From Methanosarcina barkeri str. Wiesmoor (GTDB lineage: Archaea; Halobacteriota; Methanosarcinia; Methanosarcinales; Methanosarcinaceae), in the NCBI RefSeq assembly GCF_000969985.1, contig NZ_CP009526.1:4774001-4838000 (forward strand): DNA of 64,000 nt. The letters run 5' to 3'. Each line of letters begins with the position of its first letter. Position 1 is the stretch's first letter. Both the position numbers and the translations under genes were made by a program. The notes below the pieces were generated by a model. It searched no databases. It worked only from the letters and a program-made list of their open reading frames with translations, and was not told where the DNA came from. Shown piece after piece: positions 28,031 to 38,117 of this stretch.

Positions 28031-28813
28031 ATGAAAGTAAACTACGCAGGGACTGTCCCTCTTTCGACCGTGGACTGGAAAGGGAGGGCGGCAGTTACTA
28101 TCTTTTTTGGGGGGTGCCCGCTTCGCTGCCCCTACTGCCAGAACCATCCCTACCTCCAGGGGCTTAATCCTGTAGAACTGGAGTTCGTGGAAGAGCAGAT
28201 AAAAGAATCGACACTCTTTGTGAGTGCAGTTGTATTTTCAGGAGGGGAACCTCTGATGCAGAAAGCAATTGTGCCTCTCGCTGAGTTTGCAAGAGAAATT
28301 GGGCTTGCAATTGGGATTCATACAAACGGCTGCTACCCTGAAATGGTAAACGAACTGGTTAAACGAAAGCTAGTTGATAAATTTTTTATCGATATAAAAG
28401 CTCCCCTAGATGATCCCGAACTTTATGGGAAAGTTACGGGTTTCGAAGAATCTGAAGCGATGAAAAAAAATCCAGAACAGATTACTGCATCTGTAATAAA
28501 AACGCTTGAAATTGTAGATTCCTGCGGCTTAGAACTGGAACTTCGGACAACGTTAATTAGAGATTTTATCGGAAGCAAGGAAGAAATTGCCAGTATAGCT
28601 GCCTGGATCTCGAAACATATGAAAAATAGAGAACTTACCTATGTACTGCAGCAGGGGATTCCGGAACATAGCTTGCAGGAAAATTTAAGAGAGCTGCGGA
28701 TTCTGGAAAGGGAAGAGTTATATGAACTCGGTAAAATCGCAAAAAATTTTCTGGAAAATGTGAGAATAAGAACAAAAGAAGGCGGAGACGAAGTGCTCTC
28801 AGACTCTGTATGA
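28031..28813 (+). CDS. nrdG: Anaerobic ribonucleotide reductase activating protein (radical SAM)
   Basis: Radical SAM enzyme that installs the glycyl radical on NrdD. The CxxxCxxC motif is in GGCPLRCPYCQNHP (residues about 30-43); FSGGEPLMQ is the SAM-binding GGE motif. The 260 aa length is longer than bacterial NrdG but usual for archaeal ones. The start is 48 bp after nrdD, so the genes form one operon. The stop codon lies in the loop of a perfect hairpin. Confidence 0.88.
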   Translation: MKVNYAGTVPLSTVDWKGRAAVTIFFGGCPLRCPYCQNHPYLQGLNPVELEFVEEQIKESTLFVSAVVFSGGEPLMQKAIVPLAEFAREIGLAIGIHTNGCYPEMVNELVKRKLVDKFFIDIKAPLDDPELYGKVTGFEESEAMKKNPEQITASVIKTLEIVDSCGLELELRTTLIRDFIGSKEEIASIAAWISKHMKNRELTYVLQQGIPEHSLQENLRELRILEREELYELGKIAKNFLENVRIRTKEGGDEVLSDSV

Positions 28814-28822
28814 CAGAGTCTG
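28800..28822 (+). terminator. Hairpin enclosing the nrdG stop codon
   Basis: CAGACTCTG-TATGA-CAGAGTCTG: a perfect 9-bp stem whose 5-nt loop holds the last base pair of codons including the TGA stop. No T-run follows directly, so it may stabilise the mRNA 3' end rather than terminate. Confidence 0.55.
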
Positions 28823-29270
28823 ACGGAATCAAGTGCTTTATTTTGTCTGATCATATCTGACAGTTTATTGATATTAACTTGTATTTCTCCTTGCACTTAT
28901 TTTGTCTGGATCGTGAATAAAGTGTAAACTATTTCTCTTTTAAAATTCTACAGAAAACTACACTTTAAGTTCAAATGAATTTGAAGTTTACAAAAGTCTT
29001 ATACATTCCTAGAGATAAAAAACAAATGTAAAGCCCTTAAGAAATTTATTTGAGAAAATTTGTTTATTCAATGCTCGTGGAAAAAAGTAGAATTTTTGAG
29101 AAAAATGTATCACTTAATACCGAAAATGCTCTGTGAAAAAACTGTTTAAATTTTTGTGTGACTTTACGTGTTACACAAATTAAATAAAGGAGAGGGACTC
29201 AGTGATTTTTGGCTCACAGAGTGCATTTATCTAGAAAAGAAAACAAAAATTATCTTTTTCAAAAAAGACC
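28823..29270. other. Intergenic region nrdG / thiL
   Basis: About 450 AT-rich bases. I looked for a TPP riboswitch before thiL and did not find its conserved CTGAGA and ACCTGATC elements. No gene or repeat is evident. Confidence 0.4.
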
Positions 29271-30293
29271 ATGAAAAACACAAAAGTATATTCAGTTGGA
29301 GAGCGCGCTCTAATCTCCATATTATCTGAGATTTTCAAAGCACCTGATGGCAGGGAGAAAGAACAGGAAGGAATCCTTATAGGCGCAGGTTCGGATGACT
29401 GCGCCGTCCTTGACCTGAAAGGCGAAGACTGCCTGGTTGTTACTACTGATATGCTGCACAGGACTACTGATTTTCCGGAAGAGATGACACCCTGGCAAAT
29501 AGGCTGGATGTCAGCAGCCGTAAACCTCAGTGACATTGCAGCCATGGGTGCAGAGCCCACAGGACTTGTTATGGCAATTGGGATGCCTGCAGATACCGAA
29601 ATTGCTTTTGTTGAAGCCCTTGCAAAAGGTATGCAGGCATGTACCGAATTCTGCGGAACTATGATTATAGGGGGCGATCTTGATACCCACACAGAACTGA
29701 CAATTACAGGAACGGCACTTGGCAGGGTGAAAAAAAGCCAGCTCCTTCTTCGGCGCGGAGCAAGACCAGGTGACCTTGTCTGTGTCACGGGCTATACAGG
29801 ATCGGCAGGAGCAGCTCTGGAAGCCCTTCAGTCTGGGAAGCCAGTGAGCGAAACCGTCTTGAAGGCACTTTTTGAACCTGTCCCGCGCACGAAAGAAGCC
29901 AGGAAGCTAGCCGAATCCGGAGCAGTCACATCAATGATGGATACGAGTGACGGCCTTGCAATGTCCCTTTACGACCTTTCCAGGCAGAGCCGCGTGGGAT
30001 TCATGATCCGGGAAAATGCCCTTCCTGTCCTCAGAGAGGTACGGAAATTTGCTTCAAATCCGAACAGGCTAAGGGAATTTTCCCTTTACACGGGTGGAGA
30101 TTTCGAACTTCTTATTACAATTGACCCGCAAAAGATCAAAAAAGTACAAAATATATGTAACTTAGTCGTTATAGGAGAATGTACAAAGTATGAAGCAGGC
30201 ATTGTACTCGAATCCCCAGAATGCGAGCATATAACTATAGAGCAGAGAGGATACCAGCAGCTAAAAGCCGAAACTGTTGATAGATCCACCTGA
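29271..30293 (+). CDS. thiL: Thiamine-monophosphate kinase
   Basis: Phosphorylates thiamine monophosphate to thiamine pyrophosphate. A 340-aa protein of the PurM-like ATP-binding fold: GSDDCAVLDL (Mg-ATP motif), NLSDIAAMGAEP, GGDLDTH, and DTSDGLAMSLYDLS, all standard ThiL signatures in order. It stands alone. The ATG overlaps AAAGACC, with no strong SD. Confidence 0.92.
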   Translation: MKNTKVYSVGERALISILSEIFKAPDGREKEQEGILIGAGSDDCAVLDLKGEDCLVVTTDMLHRTTDFPEEMTPWQIGWMSAAVNLSDIAAMGAEPTGLVMAIGMPADTEIAFVEALAKGMQACTEFCGTMIIGGDLDTHTELTITGTALGRVKKSQLLLRRGARPGDLVCVTGYTGSAGAALEALQSGKPVSETVLKALFEPVPRTKEARKLAESGAVTSMMDTSDGLAMSLYDLSRQSRVGFMIRENALPVLREVRKFASNPNRLREFSLYTGGDFELLITIDPQKIKKVQNICNLVVIGECTKYEAGIVLESPECEHITIEQRGYQQLKAETVDRST

Positions 30294-30455
30294 TTAAAAA
30301 TAATTACCCCCGTGAAACAAAAGTCTGGATTAAAGAGACGAAAATTAGGTATCTTTGATTGATAAACACAAAAAAACTCACAAAAATAGAACAGATCTTA
30401 GGAGAAACATACTAAATTCATAATAATTTATGCACAAGGTTCAGAAGGATAGACC

Positions 30456-33400
30456 ATGAAAAAAGCTAGTTTACAGATATTTACAGCAATTCTGGTGCTG
30501 GGTCTATTTTGCGGAGCTGCAACTGCAGCCCCGAATATAATAGCAGCATCGCCCGGAGAGAATGCAACTGTCAATACGATAGTCGGCGAGATTCAAGCTT
30601 TTAGCATTCAAACAAACGAGTCAGCAACTATTGACTGGCAGGTTGATGGAAGCAATGTTTCCCAAACATCGTATGATGATGCAACGAATACCTCTGCCCT
30701 CAATCACACGGTTAAGCAAGGTACATATGATGTCAAAGCGACTGTTCAGTCAACTGGAGTGAGCAGAACTTGGAGTGTAACCGGAGGATCGAATGTACCG
30801 GAAATCGTATCATTTTCCCCTTCATACTCAACCGTTAACAATAAAGTAGGGCAATCAAGAAAATTTAATGCAACTGTTAGCCAGACTTCAAATATAACAT
30901 GGTATCTTGATGATGTCCAGGTTCAGGAAAACGAGTCTGTCACTGAGTCATCATATATCAATACTTCTGCAACACAGGGCATGCATACAATTAAAATGAA
31001 CGCAGAAAACGAAAACGGCAGTGCAGAAAACTCCTGGGCATGGAATGTATCAACGCTCGGAGGATTATCTGTTAATTCTGACCCCTCCGAAGAAAATGTT
31101 TCAGTTGATAAAGGAGTATCTAAAACTTTCAACGTCAATTCCAGCACGGAAGACCAGGATATTAATGTTGAGTGGCTTGTTGACGATGAATCACAGAAAA
31201 AGGATGAAAGTGTAACCTCTTCTTCATACGACTTTGAAGAAGATGAGAGAGGAAATTATACCCTCAAGGCAGTGGTAAGTGATCCCAATAGCGTTTATGA
31301 TTCATCGACAAAAACATGGACTGTGAGCGTCGGATCCACAGACAATTCAACTGGAAACAGAATCTGGGAAGAAGGAATGCCAGATACCTACACATGGACT
31401 GCCCAGAGTTATTCAGGCTTCTACTATGACCTTGATTCCGGAGTATCCTCAGAAGAGATGACCATTACAGGTATAGGTAGAAACATAAAATCAGGAAACA
31501 TTGAGTACTCCACAAAACCTACTGAAACTGATTTTGAATACAATGATTGGGGTTCGTACCAGATAATCGGGTTCATGGCAGAGAAATACTTCGCAGGCTA
31601 TACTGAAAATGGTTCGGAAGTTATAGGAGATGACATTAGCCCTATTTCTGATGGGGTTCTTTCCAAGATTCTCATAGACACTGATGATGAAAAATCAGCA
31701 AATGCCGGAGATTCTCTTGTTCTTGAAGAAGGATATTCCCTGAATATCGTGGAAGTGGATATCAATGGAGACTCTGTCCGGGTCCAGCTTGAAAAAGATG
31801 GTGATGTCGTAGACGAGGCATTCCTCAGCTCGGGCGATGACTATGTCTATGAAACTGATCTTGGAAACGCAGAAGATGTGCCCATAATCATTGCTCATAT
31901 TGGCTCGGTTTTCCAAGGACATGAGTCCTCTGCTGTCTTCATACAGGGTCTCTTCCAGATTTCGGATGATTATGTAGAAGTTGAAAACGGAGATACCTTG
32001 GGGGAAATGGAAGTAAATTCCGTTAGCAGCAGTGAAATAAAGATGGAGAATGATGATAATGTCGGACTCGATAAGGGAGATACGATAGACCTTATGGGTA
32101 AAATACAGATTCAGGTAGCTGATGATGACACACTGCGCTTTGCCCCGACACTTGACACCTCGGAAGAGGGTACATATGAGCTGCGCGGGACTGTCTATGA
32201 CAAAGACATGGATGGTGATTCACTCCCTAGCTGGACGCCCTTTAACTTTGAAGGTTTCTATTACAACATAGATGAAGGAATTGGGACTGAAAATCTTACA
32301 ATAGGAGAGCTTGACGGCAGAAATATACCTTCAGGCGAACTTGTCTACAAATCAACACCACAAGCTGTTGATTTTGATCACGATGAATGGGGCAACTTTA
32401 CAGTTATTGGTTTCATGGCAGACAAGTACTTTGCCGGGTATACTGATGATTCCGTTGGAGGAGCTGTTGATGATGTGAGCCTTCTTTCGGATAATATTCT
32501 CTCTAAAGTCCTTACAGACAGCGATGACAAAAGGTCTATGGATTCAGGTTCTGCCCTTACCCTTGAAGAGGGTTATTCTTTGAAGATCAAAGAAGTCAAT
32601 ATCAATGGAGACTCTGTCTGGGTTCAGCTAGAAAAAGATGGTGATGTTGTAGACGAGGCATTCCTCAGCTCGGACGATGACTATGTCTATGAAACTGATC
32701 TTGGAGACGCAGAAGACGTACCGCTGATTATAGTCCATTTCGGCACGGTTTTCCAAGGAGCTGAGTCCTCTGCTGTCTTCATACAGGGCCTCTTCCAGCT
32801 CTCAGACCAGTACACCGAAATTGATAATGGAGATACTTTTGGCGAGATGGAGATCACCAGTGTCTCTGAAAGTGGCATTACAATGAAAAACGATGATAGC
32901 ATCGGGCTTGACAAGGATGATACCACCGAGATCATGGGCAATGTCAGTTTCAAGACTGCTGATGACAGTACTCTCAGGTTCTACCCCTTCGTGGAAGTTG
33001 AAACCGGCGGTAGTGGAAACGACGACAATTCACTGAAAATAAGTGTGCCTGATAAGATCTATGCCGGAAATCCGTTTAATATCGAAGTGACTGCAGGTGG
33101 AGAAACAATCGAAGGCGCTAATGTTTCGGTTAACGAAAGTAATGTAGGTGAAACCGATGATGATGGAGTTATTGAATATACAGCCGAAGATGTCGGAACT
33201 TTGAAGATAACTGCAGAAAAGGATGACTACGAAACTGCAAATAAAAACATTAACGTCAGTGCTCCGAAAGTAGAAATGACAGTTAACGTTTCACCTGAGA
33301 CAGTTTATGTAGGCGATACCCTGAACATTGAGGTTGTCAAGTCAATAGGCGGCGATCCAATTGAGGATGCAAACGTATTGATTGACGGAAACATCATTGG

Positions 33401-33941
33401 TAAAACAGATTCCAGCGGAAAAGCTACCTACAAGACAGATAAAAGCGGTAATCTTGAATTGGGCTTAACAAAAGAAGGATTTGAAGACCAGGAAGTAAAT
33501 GTAAAAGTAAAAGATTTGGAAGCTATCTTCAAATACTCAAACCTGGTAATCGATCCTTTGGAAATAAGTGCAGGAAAGGACGCTACAATCTCAGTTAACG
33601 TCGAAAATACAGGTAACGCTGCAGGAAATGAAAGTGTAGAGTTGCTTATTAACGGAAACATAAGTGACTCAAAAGACGTTTCCCTAGGCGTTGGGAACAA
33701 TACCACTGTAACCTTTGAGCACGCAGAAGAGGAACCAGGAACCTACAAGGTAGAAATTGGAGAAGAAACCGCAAACTACACTGTAAAGGAAAAATCTTCC
33801 TTAATGCTCTACATTCTTGGATTAATTGTCCTGTTAATAATCGGTGGAGCTGCTTATTACTTTACAAAAGGCGGCGGAGATGTGACAAAGTTATCTGAAC
33901 AGGCAAAGGAATTTATTAACTCGGTGAAACCAAAGAAATAA
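30456..33941 (+). CDS. Large S-layer-related surface protein with two DUF1608 domains
   Basis: A cell-surface protein of 1161 aa. Signal peptide (1-25, ending GAATAA); three Ig-like/PKD-like modules (26-285); two Methanosarcina S-layer duplication domains (DUF1608) at about 318-565 and 598-851; two carboxypeptidase-regulatory-like beta modules (860-1025); a CARDB-like module (1028-1115); a TM anchor (about 1119-1139) and a short basic tail. Many N-x-S/T sequons. It is longer than the major S-layer protein of the genus (about 670 aa), so it is probably an accessory or alternative surface-layer protein. The two S-layer domains contain long nearly identical DNA stretches (31750-31950 versus 32592-32800). 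Confidence 0.88.
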   Translation: MKKASLQIFTAILVLGLFCGAATAAPNIIAASPGENATVNTIVGEIQAFSIQTNESATIDWQVDGSNVSQTSYDDATNTSALNHTVKQGTYDVKATVQSTGVSRTWSVTGGSNVPEIVSFSPSYSTVNNKVGQSRKFNATVSQTSNITWYLDDVQVQENESVTESSYINTSATQGMHTIKMNAENENGSAENSWAWNVSTLGGLSVNSDPSEENVSVDKGVSKTFNVNSSTEDQDINVEWLVDDESQKKDESVTSSSYDFEEDERGNYTLKAVVSDPNSVYDSSTKTWTVSVGSTDNSTGNRIWEEGMPDTYTWTAQSYSGFYYDLDSGVSSEEMTITGIGRNIKSGNIEYSTKPTETDFEYNDWGSYQIIGFMAEKYFAGYTENGSEVIGDDISPISDGVLSKILIDTDDEKSANAGDSLVLEEGYSLNIVEVDINGDSVRVQLEKDGDVVDEAFLSSGDDYVYETDLGNAEDVPIIIAHIGSVFQGHESSAVFIQGLFQISDDYVEVENGDTLGEMEVNSVSSSEIKMENDDNVGLDKGDTIDLMGKIQIQVADDDTLRFAPTLDTSEEGTYELRGTVYDKDMDGDSLPSWTPFNFEGFYYNIDEGIGTENLTIGELDGRNIPSGELVYKSTPQAVDFDHDEWGNFTVIGFMADKYFAGYTDDSVGGAVDDVSLLSDNILSKVLTDSDDKRSMDSGSALTLEEGYSLKIKEVNINGDSVWVQLEKDGDVVDEAFLSSDDDYVYETDLGDAEDVPLIIVHFGTVFQGAESSAVFIQGLFQLSDQYTEIDNGDTFGEMEITSVSESGITMKNDDSIGLDKDDTTEIMGNVSFKTADDSTLRFYPFVEVETGGSGNDDNSLKISVPDKIYAGNPFNIEVTAGGETIEGANVSVNESNVGETDDDGVIEYTAEDVGTLKITAEKDDYETANKNINVSAPKVEMTVNVSPETVYVGDTLNIEVVKSIGGDPIEDANVLIDGNIIGKTDSSGKATYKTDKSGNLELGLTKEGFEDQEVNVKVKDLEAIFKYSNLVIDPLEISAGKDATISVNVENTGNAAGNESVELLINGNISDSKDVSLGVGNNTTVTFEHAEEEPGTYKVEIGEETANYTVKEKSSLMLYILGLIVLLIIGGAAYYFTKGGGDVTKLSEQAKEFINSVKPKK

Positions 33942-34009
33942 AGCGGCAGGAAAACAAAAAAGTCAAAAACAGAAAATTCAAAAACAAAAGAGAATAAAAA
34001 CTTAAAATT

Positions 34010-34032
34010 CCCGCGTTAACCCAAAACGCGGG
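34010..34032 (+). terminator. Terminator after the S-layer gene
   Basis: CCCGCGTT-AACCCAA-AACGCGGG, a perfect 8-bp GC-rich stem followed by CTTTTCCTATTTTT. It lies 69 bp after the stop codon. Confidence 0.65.
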
Positions 34033-34218
34033 CTTTTCCTATTTTTAGAACAGTTCAAACTTGATTTAAGTTCAGCAGTCTTTCAGTGTTTTGCTGGCAG
34101 ATATTCAGTATCTTTTATTTCAGGAAACTTTTTGTTCCACATGATACAGTATTTATTTCTAGCAAGTTATTTCTAGAACTGTATTTCTAGCATTCAATTT
34201 CTAGCACTCTATACAGTT

Positions 34219-34740
34219 TTACTGCATCTTTTTGAGCGCAAGTTCGATAGCAACTACAAGACTGTTCTTCGGGATCATGGTTGTTACTGGAATATTGAGG
34301 ATCTTTTCCACTGTAGGGCTCACTATAGGAGCACAAACAAGGGCTTTTGCTCCATCCCTTTCGGCGTTAACGGCTGCTATTATGGCTTCTTCCATTGAGG
34401 TTGCCGAATATTCCCTGATTGTGACAAGCCTACCAGCTATTTTTTTCTTTGTTTCTACGATATTGTCAAGCACCGAGCGAGCTGCAATTACAGCGATAAA
34501 ATCTCCACTATCTGTTTCTTTAATATCGCGAATAGTTTTCACTATCTGGCGAAGAGTTTTAATGTTGGGATCCCGATTCCCTGACAGGATCTTATAAAGA
34601 GTACTCGGGGGAATGTTTGCTTTTTTCGCGAAATCCACAGCAGTTAAGTTAAGATCCTCTTTTATTACAGCGGAAAGCGTTTTTTGAAAAACTTCATCGG
34701 ATTCAAATGCGGATTTGATAACTTTGTCTGCAACATTCAT
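34219..34740 (-). CDS. HTH (Cro/XRE-type) transcriptional regulator
   Basis: A 173-aa predicted regulator. Residues 25-80 form a helix-turn-helix (TAVDFAKKANIPPSTLYKIL then GNRDPNIKTLRQIV); the C-terminal domain (85-173) is a small alpha/beta domain of the kind found in archaeal COG2522 regulators, likely ligand-binding. Start placed at the ATG 9 nt after AAAAGG; a TTG three codons upstream touches the SD. It is divergent from the ABC transporter operon and may control it. Confidence 0.8.
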   Translation of the reverse strand: MNVADKVIKSAFESDEVFQKTLSAVIKEDLNLTAVDFAKKANIPPSTLYKILSGNRDPNIKTLRQIVKTIRDIKETDSGDFIAVIAARSVLDNIVETKKKIAGRLVTIREYSATSMEEAIIAAVNAERDGAKALVCAPIVSPTVEKILNIPVTTMIPKNSLVVAIELALKKMQ

Positions 34741-35115
34741 AAAATTCAACCTTTTAAGTCCTGTAAAGAGTTTTAAACAACGGAAAATAATCTACATTTC
34801 ACAGGAAATTTAGTCCTTAATGAGAAATATATTCAGATCTATTAATACATTTGGGATATAATCAAGGCTACTTTGAGAAGATATATATAGGGAGTGTAAA
34901 AATATTAATATACCGTTAGATATTTACTTTTAATTTTTACCGGGATTTTGATCTGGAGAAATATAAACTTTCTTGCAAAAGAGTTTATGGAAAGCTGACA
35001 AAAAGGATAGAAGTCTGTTGATTTTTCAATAGAAAGGCTTGATTTCAAAAAACAGTATTTAGTAATGAAAGTTATCATTTTATATGGTTCATATCAGTAT
35101 ATGGACTATTATCAG

Positions 35116-35300
35116 TACATGAATAATTATCAGTAACATGCTTAATTACCCGTACATGAATAATTATCAGTAACATGCTTAATTACCCGTACATGAATAA
35201 TTATCAGTAACATGCTTAATTACCCGTACATGAATAATTATCAGTAACATGCTTAATTACCCGTACATGAATAATTATCAGTAACATGCTTAATTACCAG
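35116..35300. repeat. 37-bp tandem repeat, five units
   Basis: Five contiguous 37-bp units beginning at 35116, 35153, 35190, 35227 and 35264, identical apart from the end of the last one. Core words: TACATGAATAATTATCAGTA and ACATGCTTAATTACCCG. The array ends 25 bp before the TTG start of the transporter's binding-protein gene, so it must lie in its promoter or leader. No spacers, hence not CRISPR. The rest of the gap 34741-35115 shows only a TATATATAG near 34883. Confidence 0.95.
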
Positions 35301-35325
35301 TTGCAATGATTATCGAGGTGACGCT

Positions 35326-36309
35326 TTGAAAAAACTAGGCATACTTATACTTACTTTATTGTTGGTCGCATCTATCTTCGTATCTGGCTGTGCATCCAAT
35401 GATCTTACTGAATTGAACATCGGCTATCAGCCAAGTACCCATCAGATCGCATATATGACTGCGGCTGAAAAAGGATGGTGGGAAGCAGACCTTGCACCAT
35501 ATGGGATTACGAAAATTAATGAATATCAGTTTCCGACAGGAGCCCCTGAAATGCAGGCAATGCTGTCTGGAGACCTGGATGTTGCCTATGTAGGGGCAGC
35601 CCCCGTAATTACAGCTCTCAGCCAGGGCCTTGACGCAAAGATTGTTGCGCCTGTCCAGATAAACGGTTCAAGTCTTGTTCTTCGTAACGAGTACAAATAC
35701 GAAAGCCCTCAAGACTTAAAAGGTCTTAAAATCGCTACTTACCCCCCAGGAACTATTCAGGATACCCTGATAAGAAATTGGCTCCAGAATAATGGGCTTG
35801 ACCCAGAAAAAGATGTGAAAATCCTTGGAATGACTCCAGGAGATGCTATCACCGCTATTTCAGCTAAACAGGTTGATGCTGTCTTCCTGCCTCACCCCTC
35901 CCCAACAGTTATAGAAAAGGAAGGTAATGGGCGTATCATAGTGCAATCTGGAGAGATGGAAGCAAACCACTCCTGCTGTGTGCTTGTCGTAAGTGGAAAA
36001 CTTATCAGGGAGCACCCGGAGATTGTGGAACAGATTGTAAAGACCCATATTAAGGCAACTGAGTATAGCCAGGCACATATGGACGAATCCGCTCAGATTT
36101 TTGCAAATAAGACTACAGAGGATCTTGACACTGTAAAAGACTCGCTTAAGGAATGGGATGGAAAATGGATTACAGATCCAGCCTTGATTGAAGACTCAGC
36201 TGTCAATTACTCAAAGGTTCAGTACGAACTTGGGTATATTCCGAAATCCCTGACCAAGGAAGAAATCTTTGATACGAGTTTCTATGAGAAAGCCACAGGT
36301 GAGAAATAA
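35326..36309 (+). CDS. NitT/TauT-type ABC transporter substrate-binding lipoprotein
   Basis: Extracytoplasmic binding protein, 327 aa. Signal peptide with lipobox VSGC (Cys at about 22), then a SsuA/TauA-like domain: IGYQPSTHQIAYMTAAEKGWW, GAPEMQAMLSGDLDVAYVGAAP and DAVFLPHPSP. The start is TTG with the strong SD GAGGTGA 4 nt away. It is followed by the permease and ATPase of the same importer. The substrate (sulfonate, nitrate-like anion or a vitamin precursor) cannot be told from the sequence. Confidence 0.88.
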   Translation: MKKLGILILTLLLVASIFVSGCASNDLTELNIGYQPSTHQIAYMTAAEKGWWEADLAPYGITKINEYQFPTGAPEMQAMLSGDLDVAYVGAAPVITALSQGLDAKIVAPVQINGSSLVLRNEYKYESPQDLKGLKIATYPPGTIQDTLIRNWLQNNGLDPEKDVKILGMTPGDAITAISAKQVDAVFLPHPSPTVIEKEGNGRIIVQSGEMEANHSCCVLVVSGKLIREHPEIVEQIVKTHIKATEYSQAHMDESAQIFANKTTEDLDTVKDSLKEWDGKWITDPALIEDSAVNYSKVQYELGYIPKSLTKEEIFDTSFYEKATGEK

Positions 36310-36348
36310 AAATAGAGGTAACTGAAGAAAAATAGAAGTCTAAATAAA

Positions 36349-36392
36349 GGGTTCAACTACTTCGGCTTTCTAGGGCAATTGAACCCTTATTT
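36349..36392 (+). terminator. Hairpin between binding protein and permease genes
   Basis: GGGTTCAA (36349-36356) pairs with TTGAACCC (36379-36386), followed by TTATTTTTTC. It probably attenuates transcription, giving more binding protein than membrane subunits. Confidence 0.6.
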
Positions 36393-36450
36393 TTTCTGAA
36401 AAATGAGATCTGCCGGAAAGATAAAAAGGTAAGAATTCTTTTAATTAGAC

Positions 36451-37236
36451 ATGAACGTTAACTTCATAAAAACAATTAAAGAAAAAGGCGTTGAAGCATT
36501 ATCTCTCATAGTTGCAATTGCAATATGGCAGCTCGCAGCAGACGTGATTGTACAGAACAAATTTAAGCTGCCTAGTTTTTATGATGTGATAATCTCTTTT
36601 TCTGCAATTGTAAAGAGCGGGCTAATTTTTACAGATACATTAACAAGCCTGATTAACTTTTCAATTGGTATTGCTGGCGCTTTTGTAATTGGAATTCCCC
36701 TTGGAATAGCCATGGGATGGTTTAAGGAAATAAACAGAGCAATCGACCCTATAATAGAGATACTGCGTCCTATCCCCCCCATCGCCTGGATTCCCTTTGC
36801 TATCATATGGTTTGGGCTTACCCACCAGGCCGCAGGTTTTGTTGTATTTGCAGGAATGGTTTTTCCAATTATCATCAATACATATACTGGCTTTAAGAAC
36901 GTACCGAAAGTTTATGTTGAAGCCGCAAGAGTTCTTGGTTGTACCCGAAACCTGGACCTTATACGTTATATTGCAATTCCCTCAGCTATGCCTTCAATTG
37001 TTGCAGGAATCAGGATTGCTATGGGTGTAGGCTGGATGTGCCTTGTAGCTGCAGAAATGTTTGGGAGCGACAGCGGACTCGGATATGAGATATGGCACAA
37101 TTACTACATGCACAGGATGGATTTCGTACTTGTTTATATGTTGCTGCTCGGATTTGTTGGCCTTTTAATTGACCGTTTCTTCAGGCGTTATGTAGACGCA
37201 AAATTACTGAGATGGACATCAGGAACTGTGGTATAA
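36451..37236 (+). CDS. NitT/TauT-type ABC transporter permease
   Basis: Membrane subunit, 261 aa with about six TM segments. The EAA loop reads EAARVLGCTRNLDLIRYIAIPSAMPS, typical of the SsuC/TauC family (BPD_transp_1). It lies one base before the ATPase gene start, so the two are translated together. Confidence 0.9.
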   Translation: MNVNFIKTIKEKGVEALSLIVAIAIWQLAADVIVQNKFKLPSFYDVIISFSAIVKSGLIFTDTLTSLINFSIGIAGAFVIGIPLGIAMGWFKEINRAIDPIIEILRPIPPIAWIPFAIIWFGLTHQAAGFVVFAGMVFPIIINTYTGFKNVPKVYVEAARVLGCTRNLDLIRYIAIPSAMPSIVAGIRIAMGVGWMCLVAAEMFGSDSGLGYEIWHNYYMHRMDFVLVYMLLLGFVGLLIDRFFRRYVDAKLLRWTSGTVV

Positions 37237-37237
37237 G

Positions 37238-38002
37238 ATGGGCAGAGTAAGTGTAAAAAATGTTTCACGTATCTTTACTAAAAAAGAAGATAATGTAGGT
37301 ACAGAGGCTTTGCACGATGTGAGCTTTGATGTTGAAGATGGAGAGTTTATCTGCCTTCTGGGACCGTCCGGCTGTGGGAAGACCACTCTGCTACGTATCA
37401 CTGCTGGACTCGAAACTCAGACTTCAGGAGAAATTACACTGAATAGTGTACCTATAACTGGCCCAGACCCCAAAAGGGGTATGGTTTTTCAGCAATATTC
37501 TCTATTTCCTTGGAGAACAGTTATCGATAACATTACTTTTGGACTTGAAATGCAGGGAATTAGTAAGGCTGAAGCCAGAAAGCAGGTGGAGAAGTATATA
37601 GACCTTGTGGGCCTGGGACAGTTCAAAAATAGCTATCCATATGAACTCTCAGGCGGCATGCAGCAGCGTGCAGCCATTGCACGAGCCCTTGCCAATGAGC
37701 CCGAAGTCCTTCTTATGGATGAGCCCTTTGGGGCCCTGGATGCCCAGACTAGAAATATCCTTCAGGACGAACTCCTGAAGATATGGGAACAAAAACATGT
37801 GACCTTCCTTTTCGTAACTCATAGTGTGGATGAGGCGGTTGTTCTCTCGGACAGGATATTGGTCATGACCGCAAGACCGGGAAGAATAAAAGAGATCGTA
37901 AAAGTGGACCTGCCCCGCCCGCGTTCCAGAACAAGTCAAGAGGTTAACCGTTTAAGAGACCGCATCCTGAGACTTCTTGAAGAAGAAAGATTCCACAGGT
38001 AA
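37238..38002 (+). CDS. NitT/TauT-type ABC transporter ATP-binding protein
   Basis: ATPase subunit, 254 aa: Walker [12 protein letters not shown]-loop [10 protein letters not shown], signature [16 protein letters not shown], Walker [13 protein letters not shown]-loop VTHSVDEAV. Of the SsuB/TauB/NrtD type. Last gene of the importer operon. Confidence 0.92.
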   Translation: MGRVSVKNVSRIFTKKEDNVGTEALHDVSFDVEDGEFICLLGPSGCGKTTLLRITAGLETQTSGEITLNSVPITGPDPKRGMVFQQYSLFPWRTVIDNITFGLEMQGISKAEARKQVEKYIDLVGLGQFKNSYPYELSGGMQQRAAIARALANEPEVLLMDEPFGALDAQTRNILQDELLKIWEQKHVTFLFVTHSVDEAVVLSDRILVMTARPGRIKEIVKVDLPRPRSRTSQEVNRLRDRILRLLEEERFHR

Positions 38003-38117
38003 GGTACTATGGTTTTGATAAAACAGAGATAAAGCCACAGTGCGAAGGGAAAAAGAATAAAAAAGGGAAAGAAGAAGTGAAAAAAGAATAAAAAAGGGAA
38101 AGAAAAGAAAGAAAAAG

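Noticed and set aside
28823-29270. TPP riboswitch before thiL
   Set aside because: The conserved thi-box elements are not present.
35116-35300. Possible CRISPR array
   Set aside because: The 37-bp units are directly contiguous, with no spacers and no cas genes nearby.
38030-38117. Small gene in the purine-rich spacer after the ABC ATPase
   Set aside because: Only A/G-rich low-complexity sequence with a short repeated AAAAAGGGAAAGAA word.
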